Assembly: GCF_000002425.4 (NCBI RefSeq)
Contig: NC_037256.1
Coordinates: 12,123,556 to 12,187,555, forward strand
Direction of reading: 5' to 3'
DNA: 64,000 nt
Origin: Physcomitrium patens
Lineage: Eukaryota > Streptophyta > Bryopsida > Funariales > Funariaceae
In this document: positions 51,334 through 60,120 of the stretch, piece by piece
How positions within the stretch are numbered: position 1 is the stretch's first letter
How the letters are laid out: the number at the start of each line of letters is the position of its first letter
The notes under the pieces: generated by a model
Told to the model about the DNA's origin: nothing
The model's database searches: none
What the model saw: only the letters and a program-made list of their open reading frames with translations
Position numbers and translations under genes: made by a program

Positions 51334-51766
51334 TGTCACGGACCAAAAATACAAACAAGAAATCTAAACAAGAAGTTCAAGAAGAAATGACAAGAACTAG
51401 ATTATCAGATGAGTACAAGAGCAACGCCAAGAGAATTGAGCTAGAGCTTCAAGAGATGTGTTGTCGAGACTGAAGAACTCTTCAGCCTCGACTCCTATAT
51501 ATACTACTGGCCTATGGTTCTAAGGAAGCGCATCAAGAAGCTTCTCGAGCAACTACCCAAGAGCTAGGAAGCTTCTCAAGTAACTTCTTAGAATCTACTA
51601 GAATATTCTAAGAATCTTCTAGAGCCTTCTAAGGAAATCTTTAGGGAATCTTTAAAGAATATTCTAAGAGGATATTCAAGGAATCTTTTGGAAGTTTCTA
51701 GAGACTTCTTTCTAGAAGGTTCTAGAAACTTGTCTCTAGAAAGGTCTAAGGACTATGTCCCTAACA
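51334..51766 (-). repeat. 3' LTR of the chromovirus
   Basis: TGTCAC...CCTAACA. Carries the same TATA box, RNA-start block and heat-shock-like motifs as the right LTR. It lacks a ~30-bp duplication (around 57540-57570 in the right LTR) and part of a GAATCTTTAGG repeat. Confidence 0.93.
51710..51727. promoter_or_regulatory. Perfect four-unit heat-shock element, 3' LTR
   Basis: TTCTAGAAGGTTCTAGAA: four alternating TTC/GAA units with 2-base spacing, identical to 57746-57763 in the other LTR. Confidence 0.6.
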
Positions 51767-51767
51767 T

Positions 51768-51781
51768 CACCTCCTTCTTTA
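51768..51781 (-). other. Polypurine tract of the chromovirus
   Basis: On the minus strand AAAGAAGGAGGTGA directly abuts the start of the 3' LTR (TGTTAGGG). This is the position and composition of the plus-strand primer of LTR retrotransposons. Confidence 0.8.
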
Positions 51782-51816
51782 GCTTCGAGGTCTCCGAGAA
51801 GCAATGTTATCGTCAA

Positions 51817-52170
51817 TCAATACCAACGCAAGAAAATGAAGATCTGTCGCATAACCTCTACTATGAACTCCAATTGTTGTTCACGAGGCAAGTGATTCAA
51901 TGGTCCTTGAAGCCAACGGTAGTGGCCCACGCCTTCAACTTCTGACCAAGTATGAACCTCCGTGTCTTCATTGTGAAATTGTCCTGCAAACACTCCTTCT
52001 GGCTGACCATTGTAGGCAGGCTCGACCTCAAATACAATCACCAGCGATCTGTTGCTCGGAATCCTTCGACGTCGTCGTGGTGCAAGCGGTTCTTCATCTC
52101 GCGGTCGTCTTCGTGAGCTAGTTGCTTGAGATGACATGACAAGTGTAGTATCTTGGCTATCCATATTCAA
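51817..52170 (-). CDS. Extra 117-residue ORF between pol and the 3' LTR
   Basis: An intact ATG-to-stop frame in the sense direction of the chromovirus, starting 139 bp after the pol stop and ending 36 bp before the polypurine tract. Residues 20-36 are strongly basic (RRRPRDEEPLAPRRRRR, possibly nuclear targeting or RNA binding). The rest is acidic and aromatic (VIVFEVEPAYNGQPEGVF; VGHYRWLQGPLNHLP) with a hydrophobic, helical end (FIVEVMRQIFIFL). No retroviral envelope features (signal peptide, long membrane anchor, glycosylation cluster) are evident, and no known domain is recognised. Standard chromoviruses end at the chromodomain, so this frame is unusual. It could be a third gene, expressed from a spliced or subgenomic RNA, or a chance frame; its freedom from stops in an element with three pol lesions is mildly supportive. 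Confidence 0.5.
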   Translation of the reverse strand: MNMDSQDTTLVMSSQATSSRRRPRDEEPLAPRRRRRIPSNRSLVIVFEVEPAYNGQPEGVFAGQFHNEDTEVHTWSEVEGVGHYRWLQGPLNHLPREQQLEFIVEVMRQIFIFLRWY

Positions 52171-52309
52171 AGGCTAAAACAATAAGAACAAACTTGGGCT
52201 ACTAACAAAGTTCTATGCTATCTTGGAGAGAATGACTACATCAACTATGGATTTTGGTGGTGCTCTCTCCTCTTTTCTGTTTTCTGGATGAGCAAGCTTC
52301 AGTAAGAAG

Positions 52310-54709
52310 CTATCGTCCATGAAACTCCTGTACCTTTTGCGGCGCATTCGCGAGATTTTTGGCCGGCTCCCATATTCGTTCATTAATATCGTAACCGCTC
52401 CAATGCACAAAGTATTCTAATTTACCCCGTTTTTGCCGTGAATCCAGGATCTTTTCCACCTCGTATTCTTCGTGGTTCTCTATTTCTATACTAGGTGGTG
52501 GACATTGTACTCTTCCAGGAAAAGACGATTCTCGATAAGGCTCCAACAAAGAAACATGAAAGATAGGATGTACCTTCATAGTAGCTGGTAACTCCAGACG
52601 ATACGCTACACGATTGATCTGCTTCTGGATAACAAATGGTCCCAATCTCCGATAGTCCAATTTTTCACATGGCCGCTTGGTCTTAATATTTCGTCGAAGC
52701 AGCCAAACTTTATCTCCAATCGTGAATTTAGGTGCCTGATTCCGAAATTTGTCCGCGGACGCCTTGTAAGATTCTTGGGCAGTTTGCAATTGAAGCTTCA
52801 ATGTAGTTTGAAGCTGCGAAAGCTCCTTCACCAATCCTTCAGCTGCCGGATTGTTAATCGTTGACGAACTCCATAAGTCAAGCTTCGGATGGTATCCATA
52901 ATTGGAAAAGAATGGCGTTTGTTGAGTTGACGCATGAAGGGTGTTGTTATATGCAAACTCGGCTAGCGATAGATATGCGACCCAATCATCTTGTTGATAC
53001 TTGATGGTGCAACATAAATATTGCTCTAAAACTTGATTCACCCGTTCTGTTTGGCCGTCCGTTTGAGGATGAAATGCCGAAGAAAGCTTGATATCCACCT
53101 TCAATATTTCAAAAAGAGATTTCCAAAACTTTGACACAAACTGGGTTCCTCGATCCGATACGATATCATCTGGTAGACCATGATATCGATACACATTATC
53201 AAGAAAGAATCTTGCTGTGTCTTCGCTTGACGATGTCTTCTTGCAAGGGACAAAATGCGCCATCTTTGTAAGCCGGTCTACGACAACAAAAATGCTGTCA
53301 AATGAATTCGATGGTGGTAGATCCATAATAAAGTCCATGGAAACCGAAGACCATGGTCGGCGCGGAATAGGCAATGGCTGTAGAAGTCCATAAGGTCGAT
53401 GTCGAGGGTTTTTGGATCTTGAACAAATGTCACAAGATACAACAAAATCTTTCACATCCTTCCACATTTGAGGCCACCAGAAATCGCGAGAAATAAGTTC
53501 CAAGGTCTTATTGAATCCAAAATGTCCCGCAGCTGGAAAGTCATGACGAGATTGAAGAACTCGGAGTCGTGTTGGCCCTTTTGGGATATACAACCGCTCT
53601 TTGAAATATACTAGATCTCCTTCCATCTTGAATTTATCATCACTAGCATGTTGCTTGATATCAAGGGCTAGAGAATCTTCAATGGTTGCGGCCCGTACCT
53701 GATCGAGGAAGTCAGCATGAATTGGTACAATAGCTGCATTGAGCCAAAATTTCTCTGGCTTCAACAATGTCGTGCACTGTTGATCAAATGCTGCATCCCC
53801 CGCCTTTGGCGCGAGATATGATCTCCTTGATAATGCATCGGACAACCCTTGTTGCTTCCCAGGCCGATAAGTAATAACAAAGTCGAACCTGGATAGCAAC
53901 ATATTCCACCAAGCTTGACGCCGATTCAAAACCCGAGCCGACATAAAATACTCCAAATTCTTGTGATCTGTATATACGGTCACTGGATGTGCAATTCCTT
54001 CGAGAAAGTGGCGCCACTCTTGGAAAGAATCTACTATAGCAAGGAGTTCCTTATCGTGGATCTCATAGTTGATCTCAGCAGCAGAGAATTTTCGAGAATA
54101 GAACGCAACTGGATGGAGCTTCTCATCTACGCCCATCTGTGAAAGTACAGCTCCCAAAGCAAAATCCGAAGCATCTATCTCCAAATAAAAGGCATTTGTA
54201 AAGTCCGGATGTACCAAGATTGGAGCTGTAGTAAATACCATCTTCAAATCTTGAAATGCTTTTTCTGCAATAGATCCCCATTCGAGCTTGTCCTTACACA
54301 TTAACCGAGTGAGGGGGGCAGCAACTTGAGAATAATTCTTGATGAAGATCCGATAGTAGTTAGCAAATCCAAGAAAACATTGTACGTCCCTAACCGTCTT
54401 CGGAACTTCCCAAGACATGATTGCTTCCATCTTCTTTGGATCCATCTTCAAGCCTTCCGTAGTCGCAATGAATCCCAAAAACTCCATCTCAGTTTGGTGA
54501 AATAAGCACTTCTCCAATTTGGCATAGAGTCCTCGCTCCCGTAGTTTTTTGAGTACCAGACAAACGTGCTTCTCATGTTCTTCCTCATTCTTAGAAAATA
54601 TCAAAATATCATCTAGATAGATGACAACAAAATCGTCTAGATGCTCTCGAAAGATGTCATTCATCATGTGTTGAAAGACCGCTGGAGCATTAGTAAGACC
54701 AAATGGCAT
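52310..54709 (-). pseudogene. pol: Pol of the chromovirus: RT palm to chromodomain
   Basis: A 799-codon open frame counted from MPFGLTNAPA. The RT active site YLDD is at residues 31-34. RNase H has DASD (Asp179), the NYEIHDKELLAI helix (Glu216/221) and TDHKNL (Asp248). The integrase zinc module has His389, His396, Cys426 and Cys429, and the DDE core has Asp459 (SMDF), Asp519 (VSDRGTQF) and Glu555 (DGQTERVN). A GPF module lies near 690 and a C-terminal chromodomain at about 747-797 (EYEVEKILDSR, EYFVHWSGYDINERIWEP). All catalytic residues are present. It is cut from the rest of pol by a TGA at 54740-54742, where WKTTF is followed by the stop and then TRYGYFEY; the family has Arg there, so CGA to TGA explains it. 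Chromodomains steer integration to particular chromatin. Confidence 0.93.
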
Positions 54710-54739
54710 GACATTGTATTCAAAATAGCCATACCTTGT

Positions 54740-55840
54740 TCAGAACGTTGTCTTCCATTCATCTCCTTCCTTAATTCGCACAAGGTTGTAAGCTCCCCTT
54801 AGGTCAATCTTTGTAAAGATCCTTGCACGCCCAAGTTGTTCTAGAAGACCAGAGATCAAAGGCAGTGGGTAGCGATTCTTTTTTGTCACCTTGTTGAGAC
54901 CTCGATAGTCCACGCACATCCGTAGTGAGCCATCCTTCTTCTTCACAAATAAGATTGGTGCCCCAGCTGGTGACTTCGAATGACGGATGAAGTTCTTGGC
55001 TAGATTCTCGTCAATGTACTTCCGCAACTCAGTCAACTCCGTCTGCGACAAATTGTAGATTGGTCCAAAAGGTGGTTGTGGTCCTTCTTGCAACTCAATG
55101 GTACAGTCATAGGGTCGACGTTCTAGCAGCATATCAGCATTCTTCTTTTCAAAGACATCTTTGAATTCTTCATACTGCTTTGGAATAACCAAAGTCGGAG
55201 TTGCATCTTCTCGAGTCGGAGTTGCGAAGATGACAAGAGGTGTATTTTGCTTGGCTTCCTTCATGAAAGCCCTTGCACCTATAAACAAGGATTTGTTTCT
55301 AGACATTGTCTTGGCAGATTCCACCTTCAAGGAGTTTGTTGGAAATGTCACTTTCCGCAACTTCCAATCTATCAATGGATTATATCTATCAAGCCAAGAT
55401 AGTCCCAAAATGATAGGACATGAAGGGGTCTTGATAACATTAAACACAATATTGCTCTCATGGTTTTCAAGACGTACCTTCAATGGTTTAGTTTCATGGA
55501 TAACATTGCCCGAAGACAATGGTCGTCCATCTATGACTTCTACATGGACAGGCTTAAGTTTCTTTACAAGAGAAATATTGTGAAGCTTGGCAAACTCTTC
55601 ATCTATAAAGCAAGCGGATGCACCCGAGTCTAATAAAGCATCGACTTGTAGTTCTTGAATACCCAGATGTAAAGTTACCATAAAACAATCTGAAGGTTGA
55701 GCTGAGAGAAAGGGACCTTGATTAATTTTGGATGTTGAGATGTCCAGCCGCACGGTCCCTATTGTGGCAGGGCGTCCTTGTTTTCCTGCATGCTTGTACT
55801 CCTGAGTCTTGTTGTTTGAGGCTTCTGTTTCTTCCGACAA
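54740..55840 (-). pseudogene. pol: Pol of the chromovirus: protease and RT fingers
   Basis: A 366-codon open frame. The aspartic protease has [13 protein letters not shown] (catalytic Asp71-Ser-Gly) and the [18 protein letters not shown] block. It is followed by the RT start ([50 protein letters not shown] with the first catalytic Asp). It ends at the TGA that separates it from the rest of RT. It overlaps the gag frame by 82 bases in the -1 frame. No standard slippery heptamer is evident in the overlap, so a one-base indel in an originally single gag-pol frame is as likely as programmed frameshifting. Confidence 0.9.
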
Positions 55841-56808
55841 TCTACAGCTTTATGGCCCGCTTCTCCGCAATATAAACACAAGTTTTGTTCAAACCGTCGC
55901 TTCCTTTCCTCAGCTGTGAGGGGTTTGAAACGTACCGCATCAATTTGCATGGGTTCAAGATCTATGGAGTGATTCTCTGGACCTTTTGAAAATATAGCAA
56001 ATGCTCCATCATTTCTCCAGCCTGATCTTTTTTCTTGTCGTAATTCAAAGAGGCGGTTGTCACAAATAATTGCCTGAGATATAAGTTCTTCTAAAGTATA
56101 CGCCTTAGACATGGTGATCAATAAGTTCTTGACATCATCTCTCAGTCCATATCGAAATCGTGTCATGAACGCCTTATCATTCCAATCAAGATCACATGTA
56201 AGCTATTGAAATTCTGCAGCATAGATTGCAGCAGAACGTGATCCTTGTCGCAGATTTTGTATCTTTCTTTCAGCCACTCTTTCTCGATCGCTATCTCCAA
56301 ACGCAGCAGTAAGTCTCTCTATGAAAGCCTTTAGGTCGTATAATATTGGAGAATCCTTCTCCAATAGTGGAGCAAACCAAGAGCGAGCATTTCCTGATAG
56401 AAGAGTACCTATGAAAGCAATCTGGGTAAATCCATTCGGATAACGAGAAGGGTATAGGCGTAGGTAAAGCCGTACTTGTTGCACAAAACCTCGGAAGTTG
56501 GCTCTTGTTCCGTCAAACTTGTTTGGCATACTCGCTTTTGGTTCTTTCGTACTAATCCTTGAAGTATCCATAGGGGTCATATGTGACACATGTCTTGCTT
56601 CTCTCAGTCGAATAATCTCTTGTTGTAGGCTATGAATTTCGCATCTAGCTTCTTCGGTCACTAGATCAATTTGAGGTTCTTTACTTGGATTGCGAAGAAA
56701 TGCAATCTCCTTTCTTACACTATTCATAAGAGCTTGAAGATCTGCAAGAGTTGCCACTCTATTGTCTACTTGTGGAGATGCACTGTCTATGACCTGGTCT
56801 ACTTCCAT
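55759..56808 (-). pseudogene. gag: Gag of the chromovirus, with one nonsense codon
   Basis: Frame from the ATG at 56808 (MEVDQVIDSAS) through a capsid region (PNKFDGTRANFRGFVQQVRL, then RLYPSRYPNGFTQIAFIGTL) to a TAG at 56203-56205 in [22 protein letters not shown]. It continues in the same frame ([15 protein letters not shown]) to a CCHC zinc knuckle, [14 protein letters not shown], near 55860-55900, and stops at 55759. A Gln or Trp is expected at the stop; CAG to TAG fits. About 350 codons in total, a normal Ty3 Gag size. Confidence 0.88.
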
Positions 56809-56936
56809 ATTTAGAGAATAGATGGATTAAAATTTTGAGAGAAGAAGAAATTGCTAAGTCTCTTGGAGAAAATTGTAACACTACCTGTCACTAAAACCTA
56901 CTCGGAGAAAAGAAAAAAAAAAACACTAAACGATTT

Positions 56937-57306
56937 CAGTTTTAGAGGAGGGTAATCCGCAACCTCTAAAAATGCCTCAATGCTTTTGAGAAGAGGGGTA
57001 ATCCGCACTCTAGCAAGAAGGCAAAGTTCTGAAATCGATGTTAACAGTCTTTTTTACTAGCTATGCTAAACAAAAAGAAGGAATTAATATCAGTCCAAGA
57101 GAGGGTAATCCGCAACCCTTAGAACGCTCAAGTATCTCCAAGGAAAGGGGTAGTCCACTCTCTGCCTCAAAGAACTAAGCTCTGATATTGTGATTGAGAA
57201 AATATCAGTTTAGAGGAAGGTAATCGGCAACCCCTAAAGCGCTAGAATACCTTCAAGAAGAGGGGTAATCCGCTCTCAAACAAGAAGGATTCAGCTCTGA
57301 TATTAA
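56937..57306. repeat. Three tandem ~110-bp repeats in the chromovirus leader
   Basis: Units at about 56937-57040, 57089-57190 and 57203-57306. Each holds two copies of a GGTAATCCGCA-like motif about 45 bp apart, and a GCTCTGATATT-like end. The decayed relative has the same motif as GGATAATCCACAACC near 25010-25020 and 25110-25120, so the repeat is an ancestral feature of the leader, not a recent slip. Confidence 0.8.
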
Positions 57307-57315
57307 GATAAAGGT

Positions 57316-57326
57316 AGTCTCGACAA
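57316..57326 (-). promoter_or_regulatory. Putative self-priming primer-binding site
   Basis: On the sense (minus) strand, two bases after the 5' LTR end, lies TTGTCGAGACT. Its exact reverse complement AGTCTCGACAA begins at 57466, 32 bases downstream of the start of the TATA box at 57498, where the RNA 5' end is expected. An 11-nt 5'-end-to-PBS duplex is the Tf1/sushi self-priming arrangement. No tRNA 3'-end match starting TGG is found next to the LTR. Confidence 0.65.
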
Positions 57327-57465
57327 ACTGTCACAGACCAAAAATACAAACAAGAAATCTAAACAAGAAGTTCAAGAAGAAATGACAAGAACTAGATTAT
57401 CAGATGAGTACAAGAGCAACGCCAAGAGAATTGAGCTAGAGCTTCAAGAGATGTGTTGTCGAGAC

Positions 57466-57498
57466 TGAAGAACTCTTCAGCCTCGACTCCTATATATA
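57466..57498 (-). promoter_or_regulatory. TATA box and predicted RNA start of the chromovirus
   Basis: TATATATAGG on the minus strand (57498-57491) with the AGTCTCGACAA block beginning 32 bases downstream. The left LTR has the same arrangement (51461-51471 holds the complementary block). Confidence 0.65.
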
Positions 57499-57531
57499 CT
57501 ACTGGCCTATGGTTCTAAGGAAGCGCATCAA

Positions 57532-57763
57532 GAAGCTTCCCAAGAACTATGAATCTTCTCGAGCAACTACCCAAGAGCTAGGAAGCTTCTCAAGTAACTT
57601 CCTAGAATCTACTAGAATATTCTAAGAATCTTCTAGAGCCTTCTAAGAGAATCTTTAGGGAATCTTTAAAGAATCTTTAGGGAATCTTTAAAGAATATTC
57701 TAAGAAAATATTCAAGGAATCTTTTGGAAGTTTCTAGAGACTTCTTTCTAGAAGGTTCTAGAA
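57532..57763. promoter_or_regulatory. Array of heat-shock-element motifs in the chromovirus U3
   Basis: Seven GAAnnTTC palindromes lie at 57532, 57551, 57582, 57615, 57626, 57693 and 57751. The last is part of a perfect four-unit site TTCTAGAAGGTTCTAGAA (57746-57763). All sit upstream of the TATA box in the sense direction, the expected place for enhancer elements. Confidence 0.6.
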
Positions 57764-57909
57764 ACTTGTCTCTAGAAAGGTCTAAGGACTATGTCCCTAA
57801 CAATTAATAGACTAAAAGGTAAAATATTTTTAAAAAATCTTTATGTATTTCTTTTTTTTATAAATACAATGAATATAAAAATTTGATAGATTGAAGTTCA
57901 AAAGGTCTA

Positions 57910-58447
57910 ATACCAAATAATAACAAGACATATGATTATGACAAGTATACATATTTATTTAGATAAAAAATATTAGATAGAAGATAAATATAAGTAGATT
58001 TAAAAATATCTTGTGGTGTAGGTTTTAAGAAGCTTTATAGATATGGATTTGACTTTAGACGAGTTTGTAGTTGATTAGTAGGTTAGAAACTTGGCCAATA
58101 AGTTAGCCATGTATTGCATATGTTCGTAGCTTGTTATACAAGCTAATCATATAGCGCACATATCACAAACTTGTCTTCTAAGTTAGACATGTATTAGAGG
58201 TCGTACAAAACATTGACATATAGCTCCTAGTGAAATAGTATATATAAAGGCAAGAGTGAAGCCTTCTTTATCTTTATCAATGCCTTTCTTGTTCTTAGTC
58301 TTGTTTCAAGAGACTTTAGTTTTCTTGACTTTGATAAAAAAATCATTTTAGTTCAATATTATATTAGTTTTGAGTGAATATGTATTTTTTTTGAGTGACA
58401 CAAAAGCATATTGATCCTTTGATTTTTTGAGATGCAAGTCATTGATA
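57910..58447 (+). repeat. LTR of family C, solo, inverted
   Basis: Inverted relative to the copies at 25208 and 49816: on the minus strand it starts TATCAATGACTTGCATCTC near 58447 and shares the GACTAACTTGTTGATTAAG-like and CTTCACTCTTGC blocks. Inserted in the 5' half of the copia element. The left end is approximate. Confidence 0.6.
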
Positions 58448-58796
58448 ATGATTTATTAGACAAAATATTGGATGGTCTAGCCTTTTGTATTGAAGTTGCT
58501 TATAGCTAAGTGATGTATTCATCAATAAAGAATCAATAAAAATAATATAGATAGCAAAAATATTATCTTGTAATAATTGATTGTTTAACTTATAAAATAA
58601 ATTGTAATGGTCTCAAGATTAGATTAAAAATACAAAAGATAATTTAGCCTAATTAAATGTTAGATAACATATAGATGTAAATACTACAATGTTATCATTA
58701 TTTGTTAGCTTTCTAATTGATCAAAGATCATTTCTAATTGAAAATACATAATAAATTTGAGATAAAACTATAATTCTTCAAAATTAAAATAATTTT

Positions 58797-58827
<31 letters not shown>

Positions 58828-59399
58828 TGAGAATCTCTTGTAATAGCTAGTATATAAGTAAGAAAATTATTTGTAAACTTAGAAATTTGAACTTTTGTAC
58901 AAGTAAAGAACAAGTTGATTCTTGAGTAAATAATCCACTCATTTTAAATTGTGTTACCATTGATACTAAATTGATCTCTCTTATTTTGAAGTCATCTTTC
59001 AACCTCTATTTTTTTTCTATTAAACTTTGAATTGAAAGAATCTACAATTAATTTTTCTATCACATTATCATATTGGTTTTTTAATTCAAATTTATTTTTG
59101 AACTACTTATAACTAAAAAATAATAAAGAAATGTAAGTAAGATGAAGCTTATTTGATTTTTTAGTCATTTTCTTTGTATATACATTAATCATAATAAGTA
59201 TATTGAAACAATTTTTTTTCTTAATATTAACAAATAATTTGGTGTTTTTATTTTTTTTTTCTTCTTTTACTTGTCAATCTTAGACTAAAAAGAAATTAAG
59301 GTCTTCTTAATAAAAGTAGAAGATTGTTAATTATACTTTTTAAATTGAATGTACATTGCAAAATTTGAAAACATAAGTTATAAATTTGTACTAAAGATA
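58448..59399. other. Degenerate 5' interior of the copia element
   Basis: The zone where copia Gag C-terminus and protease would lie (minus strand). No zinc knuckle or DSG motif is readable. It includes an A27 run at 58801-58827. Confidence 0.4.
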
Positions 59400-59650
59400 G
59401 TTCTAAAATAACTTTGAATGGTCTTTATATTGATGGAAGGTAAATAGAAGCTATTTTTATAAGAGTATTGTCATTAAGTACTTTGTCAACCTCAACCAAG
59501 TCAATAACAAATTCTTTGATCTTAACAAGGTAGTTCTTAATAAAATTGTCATCAAAATCTATCTTAAGATATTATGGCTCATTCTTTAGATCTATGCATT
59601 TAAGTAGTTTAGAAGTCTTAAATTTTTCTTGAATTGAGAAAAAAAATATT
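59400..59650 (-). pseudogene. Copia Gag (UBN2-type) fragment
   Basis: On the minus strand TSKLLKCIDLKNEP and, after a stop, DDNFIKNYLVKIKEFVIDLV followed by EVDKVLNDN correspond to the copia Gag motif TSKLMxLxxxLxxLKM...SVxxYLxKIKELVDxLAxVG.xLxDE. A stop follows near the LPxSY motif. Confidence 0.75.
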
Positions 59651-59750
59651 TTTATAATGATTTTTATATCTCTTGAAAATTAAAAGAATTTTTTAAGAAG
59701 TAAAGATAGTAAAAATTATGACAAACTAATTTATTTTCTTGTATAAAGAA

Positions 59751-59897
59751 ATGGTAGCAACAACTTCAATTGCAATAGTCAATTTAGGACTTGTCTTATA
59801 TAAAGTATTTGTTGAGGTGGTTAAAGATGCTGCAAAGTTGGTAGCTCTATTGGTTGTAATTATGCAATTCCAAACAGTTCGAACTTTTAAAAATTAA
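59751..59897 (+). other. Small plus-strand ORF in the copia leader
   Basis: A 48-residue ATG-to-stop frame, hydrophobic and regular (IAIVNLGLVLYKVFVEVVKD), antisense to the copia element between its PBS and Gag. Coding-like text continues in another frame to about 60040 (ISSNPSIIDLYNKINLTRDM). It may be a captured or pre-existing gene fragment. A weak resemblance to plant resistance-protein N-terminal helices is all I can offer. Confidence 0.25.
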
Positions 59898-60104
59898 TTC
59901 TACTATGAATGACTGCTTAAGATAATTCTTGGAGCTAATTAATTTATCATTTATCTAAAAACTAAATCTCTTCAAATCCATCAATTATTGACTTATATAA
60001 TAAGATTAACTTAACACGAGATATGTAGAGACAAATAAGAATAGTTAGTTTGGCTATGCAAGTGATATAAGAACATTTGTAAGAATAGATGTCATAAGAC
60101 AAAA

Positions 60105-60120
60105 CCATGCTTTAATACCA
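60105..60120 (-). promoter_or_regulatory. Primer-binding site of the copia element
   Basis: The minus strand reads TGGTATTAAAGCATGG directly after the LTR, a diverged form of TGGTATCAGAGC, the common plant site complementary to a methionine tRNA 3' end. Confidence 0.7.

Larger units (their letters stand above)
51334..57802 (-). mobile_element. Young, nearly intact Ty3 chromovirus (family B)
   Basis: LTRs at 51334-51766 (433 bp) and 57329-57802 (474 bp) begin TGTCAC and end CCTAACA. They are nearly identical apart from two insertions in the right copy. Flanking pentamers ATTGA (51329-51333) and ATTAA (57803-57807) fit a 5-bp target duplication with one change. From right to left on the minus strand: self-priming site, tandem-repeat leader, gag, protease, RT, RNase H, HHCC/DDE integrase, GPF module, C-terminal chromodomain, an extra ORF, polypurine tract and 3' LTR. 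Only three gag-pol lesions are visible: a nonsense codon in gag (56203), a one-base frame change between gag and pol (about 55840) and a nonsense codon in RT (54740). Its composition is much less AT-rich than its surroundings. It inserted into the integrase region of the copia element, and recently compared with its neighbours. Confidence 0.93.
57329..57802 (-). repeat. 5' LTR of the chromovirus
   Basis: 474 bp, TGTCAC...CCTAACA on the plus strand; sense strand minus. U3 (57802 to about 57467) carries the heat-shock-like array and TATA. The predicted RNA start is 57466, and the remainder is R/U5. Confidence 0.93.

Noticed and set aside
55759..55840. Programmed -1 frameshift between gag and pol
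   Set aside because: No clear slippery heptamer or downstream structure was identified; a one-base indel is equally possible without other copies to compare.
57294..57305. GCTCTGATATT block as the tRNA primer-binding site of the chromovirus
   Set aside because: It is 23 bases from the LTR, lacks the leading TGG, and is part of a repeat present more than once; the LTR-adjacent 11-mer complementary to the RNA start fits better.
56937..57306. CRISPR array
   Set aside because: The repeats are long, few, diverged and inside a retrotransposon leader in eukaryotic DNA.
51269..58827. A28 and A27 runs as tails of one LINE or SINE insertion, or as a target duplication
   Set aside because: The sequences flanking the two runs do not match, and the intervening DNA is explained by copia, LTR C and the chromovirus.
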